Positions 12,301 through 26,700 of a DNA stretch of 64,000 nt are shown piece by piece. The notes beneath the pieces were generated by a model. It ran no database searches and was not told the DNA's origin. It saw only the letters and a program-made list of their open reading frames with translations. The position numbers were made by a program, and so were the translations under genes. Source of the DNA: Bedellia somnulentella (lineage: Eukaryota > Arthropoda > Insecta > Lepidoptera > Bedelliidae); assembly GCA_963576735.1 (NCBI GenBank), contig OY755190.1, positions 3,279,695 to 3,343,694 of the forward strand. Reading direction: 5' to 3'. Every line of letters starts with the position of its first letter. The stretch's first letter is position 1.

Positions 12301-15300
12301 TTAACCATCAAAAAACAAATCCCTACACGCCAGAACAAAATGGGCTTTGTGAACGAATGAACCGAACTATCATAGAAAAGGCTAGATGTCTTTTATTTGA
12401 TGCAAAACTTGGTAAAGAATTCTGGGCAGAAGCGGTTAATACTGCTGTTTATTTACAGAATAGAATTGTGAAAGCTAGACTGAATAACCGCACTCCATAT
12501 GAGATATGGACAGGATCTAAGCCAAATCTCAGTCATTTAAGAATATTCGGTAGTATTGTGATGAAACACATACCTAAAGAAAGAAGACATAAATGGGATA
12601 AGAAATCGGAACAATGCATACTTATTGGATATCCTGAGGATATAAAGGGATATAAATTATACAATCCTGTAACAAGGACAATCACAACTAGTCGAGATGT
12701 GATATTTGTAAAAGAAAATAGTCTGAGTGAAGAGAATGTCATTAAAATAGAAGAAAGCAAAGAAGTATCATCACCTTCAGTGGGAGATTTGTTTGACACC
12801 AGTAGTGATGATTCATTTGCTTCAATGGAAGGTACCACAGAAATGGATGAAACGTATGTTCCATCAATTGAGAGTGAAGAGCAGATAAGTTCTGATGAAG
12901 ACATAATGATAAAAACATTACCTAAAAGGCAGAGACAACAACCTGACAGATATGGATATCTGTGCACAGAAGAATGTAACAAGCCTGTTAGTGATGAATT
13001 GACATTGGAAGAGGCACTTGAGGGACCGGAAAAGCTGCACTGGGAACAGGCTATCAAAGAGGAGCTGAAAAGTTTTGAAGATAACAATGCTTGGGAAATT
13101 GTTGATGTTCCTGTAAATGCTAATATTGTAAAGTGCAAGTGGGTTCTTAGAAAAAAGTGTGATTCAGAAAATAATGTTCGATATCGAGCCAGACTTGTGG
13201 CCAAAGGTTGTTCTCAAAGATATGGTGTGGACTATAGTGAGACTTTTTCTCCTGTGGTGCGGCATACAACACTTAGATTATTATTTGCATTGTCAGTGCA
13301 GATGAACCTTATAGTGACTCATCTTGATGTAAAAACAGCCTTCTTGAATGGAGATCTGTCTGAGACTATATATATGCAGAAACCAGAAGGTTACATCTGT
13401 ATGGATGATAAAAAGATTCTTAAATTGAACAAGGCTATATATGGTCTTAAACAGGCTTCCCGAGCATGGCATCAGAAGGTTGATGCTTGTATGTTAGCTG
13501 GTGGTTATATTAAATCTAAAGTTGAGCCATGCTTATATATAAAAATTGTTGGTGAGAGTAAAACAATTGTAACGCTGTATGTAGATGATTTTTTTGTTTT
13601 TTCCAATGACAGTACTGAAACATGTCATCTTAAAACTATGTTAGGTAAGAATTTTGAGTTAAAAGACTTAGGTATTGTAAAGGAATGTCTAGGTATGTCA
13701 GTTAGGTTTGATTTAGAAAATTGTACTGTTACATTAAGTCAAGAAAAATATATTGATAAATTACTGTCTAAATTTGATATGATTGACTGTAAAAGTGTTA
13801 ACACTCCTATGGAGGTTGGTTTAAAAAGTAAAAGGGAGGATAATTGTAATAGTCAAAACCCCTATCAACAACTTATCGGGAGCCTCATGTACTTAGTTGT
13901 CCTTACTCGGCCTGATATAGCTTATGCAGTGTCATTTTTAAGTCAATTTAATAATTGTAATACTGAGGAGCAGTGGCAATATGCAAAAAGAATACTAAGA
14001 TATTTAAAGAAAACAAAAGACTTAGGTTTGAAATTTTGTAAAGACAAAAATATTTGTATTGAAGGCTATGTAGATGCAGACTGGAGCAATGATAGAAAGT
14101 CATATTCAGGATATTGTTTCACTTTGTCAGGGTCTGTAGTATCTTGGAGTTGTAGTAAACAAAAATGTATTGCACTCTCTAGCACAGAGGCAGAATATGT
14201 ATCGATTTCTGAAGCCTGCAAAGAGGCAGTATACTTGAGAAATTTGCAATATGAAATTACTCAAAATTTGTATAAAATTGTTATTTACAATGATAGTATA
14301 AGTGCACAAAAACTATTACTTAACCCTATTTTTCATAATAAAACTAAACATATTGATGTCAAATATCATTATTGTAGAGAAATGATAAATGAACATATTG
14401 TTACTATTGATTATTTATGTACATCAGATATGCCTGCAGACCTACTCACTAAGAGCTTAAGTGCTGTTAAACATTATAAACATTTAAAAAGTTTAGGAAT
14501 TGTTAAAGTATAGATATTTAATTTATTGCTGCTTGTTTAATATCTATATTTTGAGTGGGAGTGTTGTAAATATCAAAAAATAGATACTACTTGCGCCATC
14601 TCGTGATAGCATCTTGTACTAAGTTAATGTATTTACTTGTCTTTTGTCACTTATTAATTTAGTCATTAAAGAGTTGTTCCTTGAGTTGGTCACTTATTTA
14701 TTTCACGTTCACGTTACTGCTTTTATAAAACTACGAAGATTGCTAACGCTTAGAAAATATCGTAGGAAAACGCACATGCGAAACTAATCAAAAAAGGTAT
14801 CCACACTTTTAGCAGAGCACTTTACACATTTTATACATTATTTTAAATATTAAAAAAGACGGTAAATTAAGGCTAAAAATCCATCAGAGATGTGCGGGGA
14901 CAATGTTTCTTTACAGAATCAATAGAATCAATTTACTTAACGTCATCAAGATGCTAAGCAAGGCGAGGTAAATAAAATGTTCCTATTGGTTCTTTAAAAC
15001 CTCATGCTGATATATGCATTTAATTGGACATGAACAATATAATAAAATAAAAGAATCATATAAACGTCGATAAAAGCTTCCAGTACACTTTTCTGACATG
15101 AGCAACCGTGATAGCTTTATGGGTAGAACACCGGTTATCGTGCAAACGACTAGTGTTCAAATCCCGGTTCGGGTCTACACTAATTTTTCTTTTCTAATGA
15201 CATATATGTGGTTTGTTTATCATGGTTGTTAACGGTGAGGGAAAACATCCTGAGGAAACCCACTTGGCTGAGTTCAGTGAATTCTGTCCATGCAAAACGT

Positions 15301-18300
15301 GGGAACTCTGAACACCAGGTGACAAAGTCACGTGATGTTCTGAAGTATTAGGAACTCTGCCAACCCCTTCGGGGATATTCGGCGTGAACGTTTATGTTAT
15401 GTAATGTTATCATATTAAACGCTAGCTGCACAACATGAATCAATCATTCATTTGAATATTCTAATTGTATTTCTTTGTGAAAACCATGAGCAAGTGTGTT
15501 CTGTATGTTATAAGCTTATCATATCAGTAATACAGATTGACCGGGAGTTACCCGTTCTCTTATCATTGAAATAGACTTTTGACGTTACTTAGGGAAAGAG
15601 ATAGACTAGCAATATTTCAATCTGATAATTTTAAGAAGCACTATAAATAAACAACTTGTATATTTCATAATTAGACTTTGTAGTGCATGAAACCTCATGT
15701 GGGGATTATTTTACTAATTAATCAAGGAAAGAAAAAAATCGACACCAGTTGGACTTGAATCCGCGACACCCCGGTCGCTCTGCCAACTGGGCTACGTTGC
15801 CCAGGTCAACTTATGTTGTTATTTTTAAAAAAAAGTGTTTTATTTTCTATCTTTGCTCTGTAATACGTTCTGTATATTACATTGTTTTTTCTATTATTAT
15901 TATAAATTTTTTCATGTTTTTTTTCCAATGTTGTTTGTGTCAATGCTTCTATATTTCTTTTTATGTTTAACTGTATGTCTCTTGCTCATCTGTGCAGCGA
16001 ATAAATGTCTCTCTTTGTTTCTCTTTTCTTTCAAGTGCTGGTATGTAAAACTTTTTTTATTATTTTATATTGTTTGATTAATAATGTAAATGTTATAACA
16101 GTTGTTGGTAGATCTGATCGGTCGCGGGATGCGGGACACAGCGCTAGGTCGTATCGAGGGCAGTTTGTTCGACGCGGTGAAAGAAGTACGGGAGAGATAC
16201 TACCATAACACGCTTATTAAGCCGCATAAACTTGCTAAGTGAGTATTTTGTCATATATCTTTTAAAGATCTGCCTCTATTCCCAATTTTCGTATATTATA
16301 ATATTCAGGAATAATCACAATATGAAGTTTTCATACAACAGCTATTAAGCAATTAACTCAACTTTTCAAAGTTTAGATGTTTGGATGTTTGTGTGTTTGA
16401 GGCAAAAAGTCACCTCAAGTACATAATGTATATGAATAAAATTTGGCAGAATGCTAGCAAATGACCCAAATTATAACATAGACTTTTTATCCCGTAAAAA
16501 AATTACCAATAAAATATTCACGCTTTATTGAATTAAGAATACCGGGAAAAATGCCTAAAGCTTTGTCATAAGCAAATTTGACAGTACGAAGTCTGTCCAT
16601 TCAGCTAGTACATTTATATATTTTGATGTTAGTGTACTTAATTTGGGGCAAATTAGATCAGCTATGCATATATTAAACTTAGAAATTAATTTGTTTTGAT
16701 TGAATTAATATTATCTGTTAACCAGGTGGTTGCACCTCTTACTGACAAACCTTAATGTTATTTACTATTCCATTCAAAAGCTTTTAATCGTTTATGAAAC
16801 CCCCAATTGTACTTCTTTGTAAAACTGTCTCATTATTTATGGAATTATTTTATCTTTGGTGTGCTAAAATGAGTTTTCCTATTATATATTAATTCTATAA
16901 TACTTTGCCAGAGATCTCCGCATGGACATAATAGTGGATCCCTACATATCTCCCCGTATGAAAGCCGTCGCCATACAAAACGTTACTGTGGACGATCTCA
17001 TTGACTTCAGCGGGAGACTGTTTAAGACTATGTATTTATCGGTGAGTTTACTATTTTATATGTTTCATTTATGCGTTGAAAGCTGATGATCGTTTTACTG
17101 AAGTTTAAGGCTGAAGCTAATTAAACAAACAATAGCTAAATCAATGTTATCTTTATATTGATTTTTGAAGTGAAAACTTTGGAAGCGTATCAAAGAAATC
17201 ATAGCTAAAGGAGGAGTATAATATTCTGCTTGCTTATTATTTACAAATGAAGTTAAATTATTAATTTGAAATACATTAAGCCAATAAAAATAGCATAACA
17301 CACACACAACCATGTATTTGAATTGACACAAAATGCATATTTCCACATCTTTTGCTTTCCTGAACAGTTATCGATGAATCCCCTTTTCATATAAGCGACC
17401 CGTTACGGCACGGCGTACTGAAGAATAGCAAAATAAAATAGACTTAAAAGACTCAAACCGTTGATGCTGATAAAATTAATAAAAAAAAAATAGTGTTGAA
17501 ATCTTACCTTTTATTCACAGGCCTTAGTACAAGGTAATCTCGGCTGGGACGACGCTGTACTGATAAGTGAGAACCTGTACAAACAATTAAATTGGAATCC
17601 ACTCGAAGAAGAGGAAATACCTAGGGTAAGGAAAATTATTTTTTAAATAATCTCAATTTTTCTATTAAGCTTAGAATGCCCAATTAATTAATGTAAACTA
17701 TTCTTTAAATTGTTTATTTCAATGTTACTTTACTAATTAGTCACTTTTTACTTTTATTCATTTGAAGTTTAGTTTTCAAGCAAAGTAATGAAACATACAA
17801 TCATAACAGTGCATATTAATATTAATCATGACATTTAATGCCACTCAACCCTTTCACGAGTAAAGACCATACAGTTGCATCCGTACTTTAAATCTTATCT
17901 CCCCATGAATACCGATCTAATACAATGATTATTTATTTTCTATATTTACATAAGGATAAGACTTTCACCGTTTTTAACAATCCTCTCTCCTCATTCTAAA
18001 CAATTATTCCCACTTATATTAGTTTCCTATTCAGTTACACGTGCTCCAACTCCCGAACGGCGAGCATCGTCTCCGAGTGCGCAGTTTCAACAAACTATCA
18101 GCAAACAGCATGATCACCAACTACTACCAGGCCGAGCTGTCCACCGAGAAAGACACCGCCATACTCGAGATATTGATGGTAACGTGTAAAATGTAGTCAA
18201 TAGTGTACTTATAAATAAACTATAATAGTTTCAACAAATTATCAGCAAACAGCATGATCACCAACTACTACCAGGCCGAGCTGTCCACCGAGAAAGACAC

Positions 18301-20733
18301 CGCCATACTCGAGATATTGATGGTAACGTGTAAAATGTAGTGCATAGTGTACTTATAAATAAACTATAATAGTTTCAACAAATTATCAGCAAACAGCATG
18401 ATCACCAACTACTACCAAGCCGAGCTGTCCACCGAGAAAGACACCGCCATACTCGAGATATTGATGGTAACGTGTTAAATGTAGTCAGTAGACTTTACAA
18501 ACTATTATAGTTTCTACGTAAGACTGTCGTTGAATTGGGTTTTGGTAAAGAATATGAGTTTTATAGGAATTATGCTACTAAAAGTATTTATTTATTCTAA
18601 CATTTATTGATTAATATATGTAATAGACAAACTAGCGTTTATATTTATATTATGGTTGTTTTTGTATTAAACGTAACTCTGTCAAAATTTAGATAACCAC
18701 GAAATTGTAATGAAAAGGTGCAAGAAAACACTAAACCCATTAAGCCTTAAAACGTGAATAAGAAAATTGGTATTTTTTTAGTGACTGTTAGGCATTGTAG
18801 CTGGGGTCTATCACCAAGAATTTATATTACAATTTTTTCCCCACTCAAGTTCCCAAAGTAGCTGAGAAAATTTATAAAATAAATTTGTTAGAATTATGCA
18901 CCTCCCTTAGATAAGTAGAAAACACATTATCTAAACCAAAATTTTGTCCTCATTTCCCATTTCTATCATCTTCTTCTAACAAAACCTCCCGTCCCCAGAT
19001 GCTGATGGAGGAGCCAGTATTCGACACACTCCGCACGAAGGAACAACTGGGATACAGCGTGTTCTCTATGATGCGATACACGTTCGGGGTCTTAGGATAT
19101 TCTGTGTCCGTTAACGCGCAGGCTGATAAGTTTACGTTAGTATTATTGTACTTTAGTGTGATATAGTCATAGATAACCTAATTAAACAGAGAAAAAACAA
19201 AGAATGCCAATATCCGTCAGAGCAATCAACTGACGACTTAAGCGATGCAAATGTATGAATACCAAATGTCAGAATGTTGAATGAAGGACAACTTATTTCG
19301 GCAATTAGTTTTTAGGGTTTTTTTCAGTAATGTTTGTAGTAAACTATTGGTTTCTGCTGTATTTAGTGAAGAAGAGTATAGTGTTATGTAAAGTAGTTTT
19401 AGGATACTCTGTGTCCGTCAACGCGCAGGCTGATAAGTTTACGTTACGTAGTTTAAATGAAAACTTCACTCACAAAAAGTGCACAGAAATTGTTTAAACT
19501 CTAACCCACAGAATAAAAACACTGTATTTCAAACTTCAAACGCTTATATTTTGAAATGAACTTTTTGTGGGTTGAGTCCTTTCTGGTTAATGACGTCCAG
19601 TTGCGCATCAGTTAGTATCACTGTACTGTATTATAGTAAAGTGTATTTAATTTAGTCGTATTTGATCTATAATTATATAATTTATTGGTTTCTTTTAATA
19701 TTTCTGGTGCCATACCTACCCGTTTTTTGGGATTTATAGCTGAGAAAATATGTCTTTTCTGATTTAAGTTAATAGGCTAAAAAAACATCTTAACACAAAG
19801 ATGAGGCCTCTTATTCGGCAAGAACTATATATGTTTACCTATATATAACTACATTTTTGGACTCTTAAACGCCAGTAACTAATATTAGTGACCATTGCAG
19901 GGTATCCCACGTTGACAAACGAGTAGAGACCTTCCTCGCGAAGTTTGCTCGACAGATGTCGAAGTTGTCCGAACATTCGCTCAACTCTACCAAGAACTCG
20001 CTCGTGCAACTCAAACATACCGTTGACTATGAGCTTAAAGAAGAGGTAAATTCTGTTTTAACCTACATACATTTGAGGAAGAAGGAGAAGAAGAAAAACA
20101 TTTATTTGCCATTGTAGGCACAAGAAGAACAAGTAACATATTTTTTACAACTTAATTTTAACAACATTTAGAGTTAATTATAAAATAAAAAAAAAACATA
20201 AAGAGAATCAATAAAAAAAACATACAAAAATTTGTCATGCACTTTCTGTGCCACCTGAACAGCGAATAGGCTATTTTACTGTCATCAAAATATACATTTA
20301 TTTTATTTCATTAGTCTTACTATTTCTTTCTTAGAGCGATTTGTAATAATGCGAGATAAAAATATTGCATTATCTTACCAAAATCCGTCTTCTAAAATAA
20401 GTATTTTTGATGCAACTGACTCGTGACTAAAAACGACCGTGATTGGCTATTCTATAATCAATCAAATCAAATCAAAATCATTTATTTTTATCAAAATTTA
20501 CATCAACGAGAAGCAACGGTCCCCACACTAGGTAAAATCCTGTATTGCAGGTGACCTTACATGATTGGCATACAGATTTTAAATCAAAACTATTATAACA
20601 GACAGAAAATTAAAATTAAATTACTACTATAACTAACAAACAAAATTAAAAATCAAAAATTATAAATCAAGTTTAAATTACTACTATACTAACAAACGTG
20701 TATTGTGTGCGTGTGTTTGTGTGGGTGTTTATG

Positions 20734-20764
<31 letters not shown>

Positions 20765-23700
20765 GTGTGTGAGTGAGAGACAGAAATATAGATTGAATTT
20801 ATTTTATTTTTGGACAGTTAAAAACTGTTCAGTGTCATCATACGATAACTGTTTTAGCCAGTTTACAATGTGTCTTTTTAATTTGAACAAATTCAAGTCT
20901 TTAATATTTAATAATTTATTTATTTTGTTATAAACATATTTAGCTAAAAATATATAAAATCTCCCTGAAAATTCAGTCTTGAGTTTTGGTATTTTAAAGA
21001 TGTTGTTTACATTTCTGCGGCTCTTTTCGTTCACCGATATTCTGGTACTACAACTACTTATGTGCATTTGACTGATAATTCGCAACATGTATATTTGTCT
21101 GACAGATAGTACATCTGCAGATTTATATAGCTCACTAGTAGGGTAAAGATAGGGTAAATTAAGACCAACTTTCAGAACGGCTCTCTGTGCCCTTTCTAAA
21201 GGCAAAAGTACAGTTTTAGCGCTTCCTCCCCAACTATCAATGCAATACGACAATATTGATTCACAAAGTGCAAAGTAAACCATCTTAAAAGTAGTTTTAT
21301 CGATTACATGTTTTAGATTGTTGAAAACAGCGATTAGTTTACGAACTCTAGAAGTAAGGAGTTGTATGTGTGGCCTAAAAGTAAGATGCTGATCGATGAT
21401 TACACCTAAATATTTTACTGTAGAACATCTTTCCAATCTTTCACACTCACAGGTTTCCCTATCATTGGATCTACAATTATTTTTATGAGCTATTATATCG
21501 ATATCAGTTGCAGGCTGACCGTTTTTTCTTATACTAAAAGTGAGATAATTGGTTTTGCTACAATTAAGACTTAGCAAATTGTCTGACATCCAATGACGGA
21601 CTTTATTAAACCCTGCCTGCGCATATTTTCTAACAGTTTGCCAATTATCGCCCCAAAAAACTAATGCAGTATCATCTGCAAAAGTGAAAAGACGTCCCTG
21701 ATCCAACTTTAAATTACATAGATCATTTATGTACACCAGAAAAAGAGTAGGACCCAACACACTTCCTTGTGGAACACCGTAAGTAACGTGATAGGTGTCA
21801 CTAACCGTTTCACCTAGTTTCACTGACTGTGTTCTGCTGGTCAAATAGTCCTTTAGTAATTCAAGCTGGACACCGCGGATGCCATAGTTTTCCAATTTTT
21901 TAAGCAAATATTTTATTGAAACGGTATCGAATGCTTTTGCTAAATCAATAAATATTCCAATGCATTTTCTTCCCGCATCCAAATTTTCAACAACCATGTT
22001 TGTTAGTTGGCTCACAGCATGCGAAGTCGATAAACCTCTACGAAATCCATACTGGTTTGAGGATAATATATTACAAGTCTCCAAATATTTCATTAATTGA
22101 GTGTTTATTAGTTTTTCAAAAATTTTTGATAGGATGGGGAGAAGCGAAATAGGTCGGTAATTATTAAAAGAACATTTATCACCACCTTTGTGAACTGGTA
22201 TTACAATCACATGTTTAAGGATGTTTGGGAAAACACCATTAACGAAAGCCAGATTTATCAGATGTACTAGAGGACCATTTAAATAATATCTGTTCTGCTT
22301 AAAAATCGCCGATGAAATCATGTCGTGGCCTGTGGACGATTTACTATGAAGGCTATTTATGATAGTGTCTACTTCAGTTAAGTTAGTTTCAAGCAACACG
22401 AATGAATTCATTTGATTAATTTTAGCATTGTCACAGTCTATTTTGTTTGGATTGGATTTTCGAATGTCATCAGCAAGAGATTTCCCCATGTTTGCAAAAT
22501 ATTTGTTTAGGTTTGTTGCTGTTTCTTGTGGTGATTTATCGCCTAGTAAGAGATCAATGGACTTTGTTTTTTTGGGTTTATAATTCGAAATTGAATTGAT
22601 TACTTGCCATGTAGCTTTAATATTAGAAGCTCTAGCTTTCTCCAACTCACATTTTTCATAATTATGTTTTAATTTACGCAACAATGAATTACAAAAATTT
22701 CTATACCTGCTATAAGTTAGTTTAAGGACCAGATCTAGAGGGAACTTTTTTAATTTTTGATGCATCCTATCTCTATTCGTCATACAACGGAGTAAACCGG
22801 GGGTTATCCAAGGCTTCAGAGCAATTTTTCGCCGGCTCAATGTCTTTACCTCTGTATTTTCTTTTACTATGTTGCTCACGATACTTATAAAACGATCTGT
22901 AGCTGAGTTGCAATCATTGTCCATTATTATTTGAGTGAAATCCGTATTTTTAATAATGTTAGTTATTTCACAATAATTTATTTTTTGGATGGTATTTTTA
23001 ATAATCCTATTCGGCTTAAGTGATTTAAATGACAAGTATATTGTACTGTGATCGGTTAAAGTGTTTTCGATTACTAGTATTTTAGCAATCAAATTAGATT
23101 TTAGCATGACATGATCAAGACAAGCATCCTTTCTTGTAGGGAATTTATGTCCTGGCAAGAGACCATGTATTGATGTAAGGTTAAGATAGTTTTCAGCATG
23201 ACAATTTAATGGATCACTTACAATATCTATATTCAAATCACCCAGCAAAACAACACTTTTAAATCTACTTAGAGATGACAACAGCAAGTCTTGAGATTGA
23301 ATAAAATTTTCTATTTTTTTAAAACTAGGAGAGCGGTATATGGAAACAATTGGCCTAGACCTCGCTTTTATAACATACCCTTTTTATATTATAAATCGAT
23401 AAAGGACATCAAACTAAACAACTTTGCCCATGGAATGCCTATCTAAAATATTGTAATTTTCAAAAAAATATAATAATTAAAAATTGTCGTACCTAGTTCA
23501 AACTGAGAATGTATAGAATGAGAATCTTTGCTTCAGTGAAAATAAGAAATAAAAAAAACATTTGATCTATGCTTTTCGCTCTGTAAACAAAAATATAACT
23601 TCTTTCGGTATTTTCCAGTTGTATTGATCGTCGTTGAAAAATAATATCATGAAAATAAACCGGTAAGCAAGCGATTGAACTGGAAAATACCGAAAGAGGT

Positions 23701-26700
23701 TATGTTTTTGTTTACACCATAGATCAAATGTTTTTTTTTATTTCTTATTTTCACTGAAGCAAAGATTCCAATTCTATACATTCTCAGTTTGAACTAGGTA
23801 CGACAATTTTTAATTATTATAATTTTTTGAAAATTACAATATTTTAGATAGGCATTCCATGGGCAAAGTTGTTTAGTTTGATGTCCTTTATCGATTTATA
23901 ATATAAAAAGGGTATGTTATAAAAGCGAGGTCTAGGCCAATTGCTACAGAACTATCAATAATTGTGACAAGGCAGTTGGCATCTTTTATCTCTGGTTCAT
24001 AAGAATAACAATTTATTCCATTTCTAATGTACGCAACCACGCCGTCATTTTGATTACAATTGGATTCTGTTGCAAAACTGCTGTAACCATTTAATATTGG
24101 CAAATTGTTAGTTTTTGATAACCAGCACTCAGTGAAAACAATAAAATCTGGTTCAGACTTTATTCTGGCTATAAGTGTTTGTAGACCAGAAAAATTACAG
24201 TTTATACTCCTGATATTTTGTACCAATATTTTAAGTTTTTGTTGAGATTTGATGTGTGCGGGAGCTTCCTCTGGAGTACATTTTATGGCATTTGCAAAAC
24301 TAAGACTATCAAGTTCGTTTATGACTTGTCTTACATCATCGTCAAGCACTTTAAAGTAGGAATAGTCATACGAATTCGATTTGAACAAAATGAGAAGAAA
24401 ATGTAGAATGATGAGACGAGGGGAGGTCTTAGCTTTGCAGCAGAATCAATACAAAAATATAAATAAAATACTCTGTCAATTATATAGACATAGTTCATGA
24501 ATTTACTAAGACTTAGATTAAAATAAATATAAAAGTAATAATGTTTGTATAAAATGTGTAAAAAAGTCAGTGTAGAATATGTATGTGTAAAGTGTATTAA
24601 AAAATTCACAACAGGTAGAGATTTTGCAGTAGAATTATAAATTAACCCAAAAAAGAATTTGGCACATGAAATTAAAGAAAAGACGCCAATTTTAAACAAA
24701 TTAAGTAGAAGATGGTCCAATCCGCTGTTCCAATTCCGCCAGAGAACGTATTGCGATTGCCGGCAATCCTTCTGCCTTCCTGACGAGTATTGAACCATTA
24801 TTGGTCCACACATATCGAAAATTATGCAGTTTGGCTCTTGCTCTACTCTCACGAAAAAGTATCCGGTTGTATTTGGTAAGACGTTCATTAACATAAACTT
24901 TGAAACTAGATCCATTTATTAGGCCTTCTGTGTTCAGGTTTTTCCGACTCCTAGCCTGTTTGATAAATTCGTTTCTCATAGCAAGTTTCGAAAATTTAAT
25001 TACGATTGGTCTAGATAATTTGTTTCCATCAGTTTGTGGTTTTGTTGCGTTGATGGTTCTTGGGCCAGCACGTATCACTTTCTCTAAATCCTGCTCTGTT
25101 AGGTCTATACCTATTTTCTTCGACAATAACAAAACTGAGTGTGATAGATTTTCGTTATTTTTTTCAGGTATTCCTATTATTTCGAGTTCATTTGATAACA
25201 AAGCCTGTTCTTGATTGTTAACTTTACTTTCCATTTCTTTCAGTGCTGTACTTAACTGCGCAATTTCTACCCTTTGTTCACTAAGCTGCCTTTCATAACT
25301 TTCCTTTTCCTTCCCCAACGCCAGTCGAAGCTCTTTCATTTCTTCCCGCATTAATTTTAATTCTTCGGCTAATTGCATAATGTAATTATTTTCGATCTCC
25401 TTGGGTACCATTTGTGTACTCAAACCTCTGCTTCCTCGGATAATATTTACGTTGTCAATACAACTAGTATTCCTACTATAAGTGTCATCAAACTTAGGGA
25501 CACAACAGCGTATTGGCGTAGAAGAGTTGTCGCCTTTACGTTCTGAGCATTTGCAGGCTGGGCATGACCACTCAGTTTTAAATGCTTGAGAATATTTTTC
25601 AAAAGATTCTTCCGAAATTCCCAAGCATGGCAAATCATATAGTTTGCTACATCTAAAGCATTCCATATATAAAAGTGTATGAATTTTTTTACCACAAGCG
25701 TTACAGGCATAAGACATTTTTATTTAATTTGATAGACCGTGTGTAGGCGGTTTTATTTAGGCTTTCCACACCTAGCACTATGGTTGGACTGAATGAAATA
25801 CGTCAACCAATCCAACTGTCAGTTGTCAGTGTCAGTTTCAACAACTCAAACTTGGTTACGTATTGTTTATGTTTTCAACTTTTCAAGTAATTAATTTTAG
25901 TTTTACCTTAGAAATAGTGTTCCTGATGGATCAAATTTGAATTTTCACCGATTCCTCAACGGTTTCACTGTATAGATTTCAAGCCAATTGTTCAAGAAAA
26001 GCACCAATTTTACCAAATTGTATAGCTTCACTGGGGCACCGATTCAGTTACAACTATTCTGGAAACTTAGTATTCACCGCACTTGGATTTTAGCAACTAC
26101 AAAACTTAAATTCTACAGAGCTAACAAAAACACGTCTTTTCCTCAAAGCCCAATAATGACGTAGATTGCGCATAAACAGACTGTATCGCTTCGGTTATTG
26201 GTGTATAATGCGGAATTGACGTCACACCCACCATATTACTTAAATTTGCGTTTCCGCGGCACATTTGAATATTGCATTTTCTTTTTAGATTTTATAATAA
26301 AATTGCTAAAATGAAGACTGAGAAATATTTTTTAGGGCTCTTTATAAACAAATAAACACCGTAAGATAGTTTTCAAAACTTTGTCAAATAGCCTATTGGT
26401 GCTGACTCAGCATTTTCTGTGAGCTTTACGACCGATTTCTGAATTGAGTATTCTAGCTGAGAACAACTTAAGTATCGTTGTGTCGCATTGAAATCTTAAC
26501 AACTGAATGAGACAAAACGATACTTTCGAGAAAAAATAAATACATATTCAAATTGGAGAACTAACTGTAATGTTAATAATGCTAGTAAATAAAATACACA
26601 AAATATATTTAATACCTGCGCTTACTGTTAAGCCAGCAAGAACTCCCTTAGTTTACGTCTAAAGTTGTTCTTGCCAACCATTTTGCTTGTCGTAGAGTTT

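Larger units (their letters stand above)
7290..14730 (+). mobile_element. Copia-type LTR retrotransposon with nested insertions
   Basis: It has identical 169-bp LTRs at 7290-7458 and 14562-14730, a primer site GGTTATGTGCCCAG right after the 5' LTR (resembling the copia tRNA-iMet internal primer site) and a purine tract TTGAGTGGGAG before the 3' LTR. One gag-pol frame starts at 7594 and ends at 14513; it is broken only by a foldback element (7845-8433) and a P-like element (8901-11346). Removing each insertion and one target duplication restores the frame at both joints. Identical LTRs imply a recent insertion. The 5 bases outside the LTRs (TGTTT and CTACG) do not match, so no target duplication is evident. 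Confidence 0.92.
20457..26150 (-). mobile_element. Near full-length CR1/Daphne-like LINE with PHD-type ORF1
   Basis: In nardilysin intron 15. Read on the minus strand: a 5' region (to about 26150, limit uncertain), ORF1 at 25717-24701, ORF2 at 24388-20804 interrupted by a foldback element at 23938-23352, a 3' UTR with a GT microsatellite (20700-20790) and a terminal TTTGA-type repeat tail near 20457-20478. Clade assignment is from motif character only. Confidence 0.8.

Noticed and set aside
12533..13204. 223-residue minus-strand ORF
   Set aside because: Antisense to copia Pol; no independent motifs.
20703..20933. Cys/Val-rich ORF
   Set aside because: Produced by a GT microsatellite in the LINE 3' region.
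24331..24915. 194-residue minus-strand ORF between LINE ORF1 and ORF2
   Set aside because: Overlaps both LINE frames in another phase and shows no domain character.
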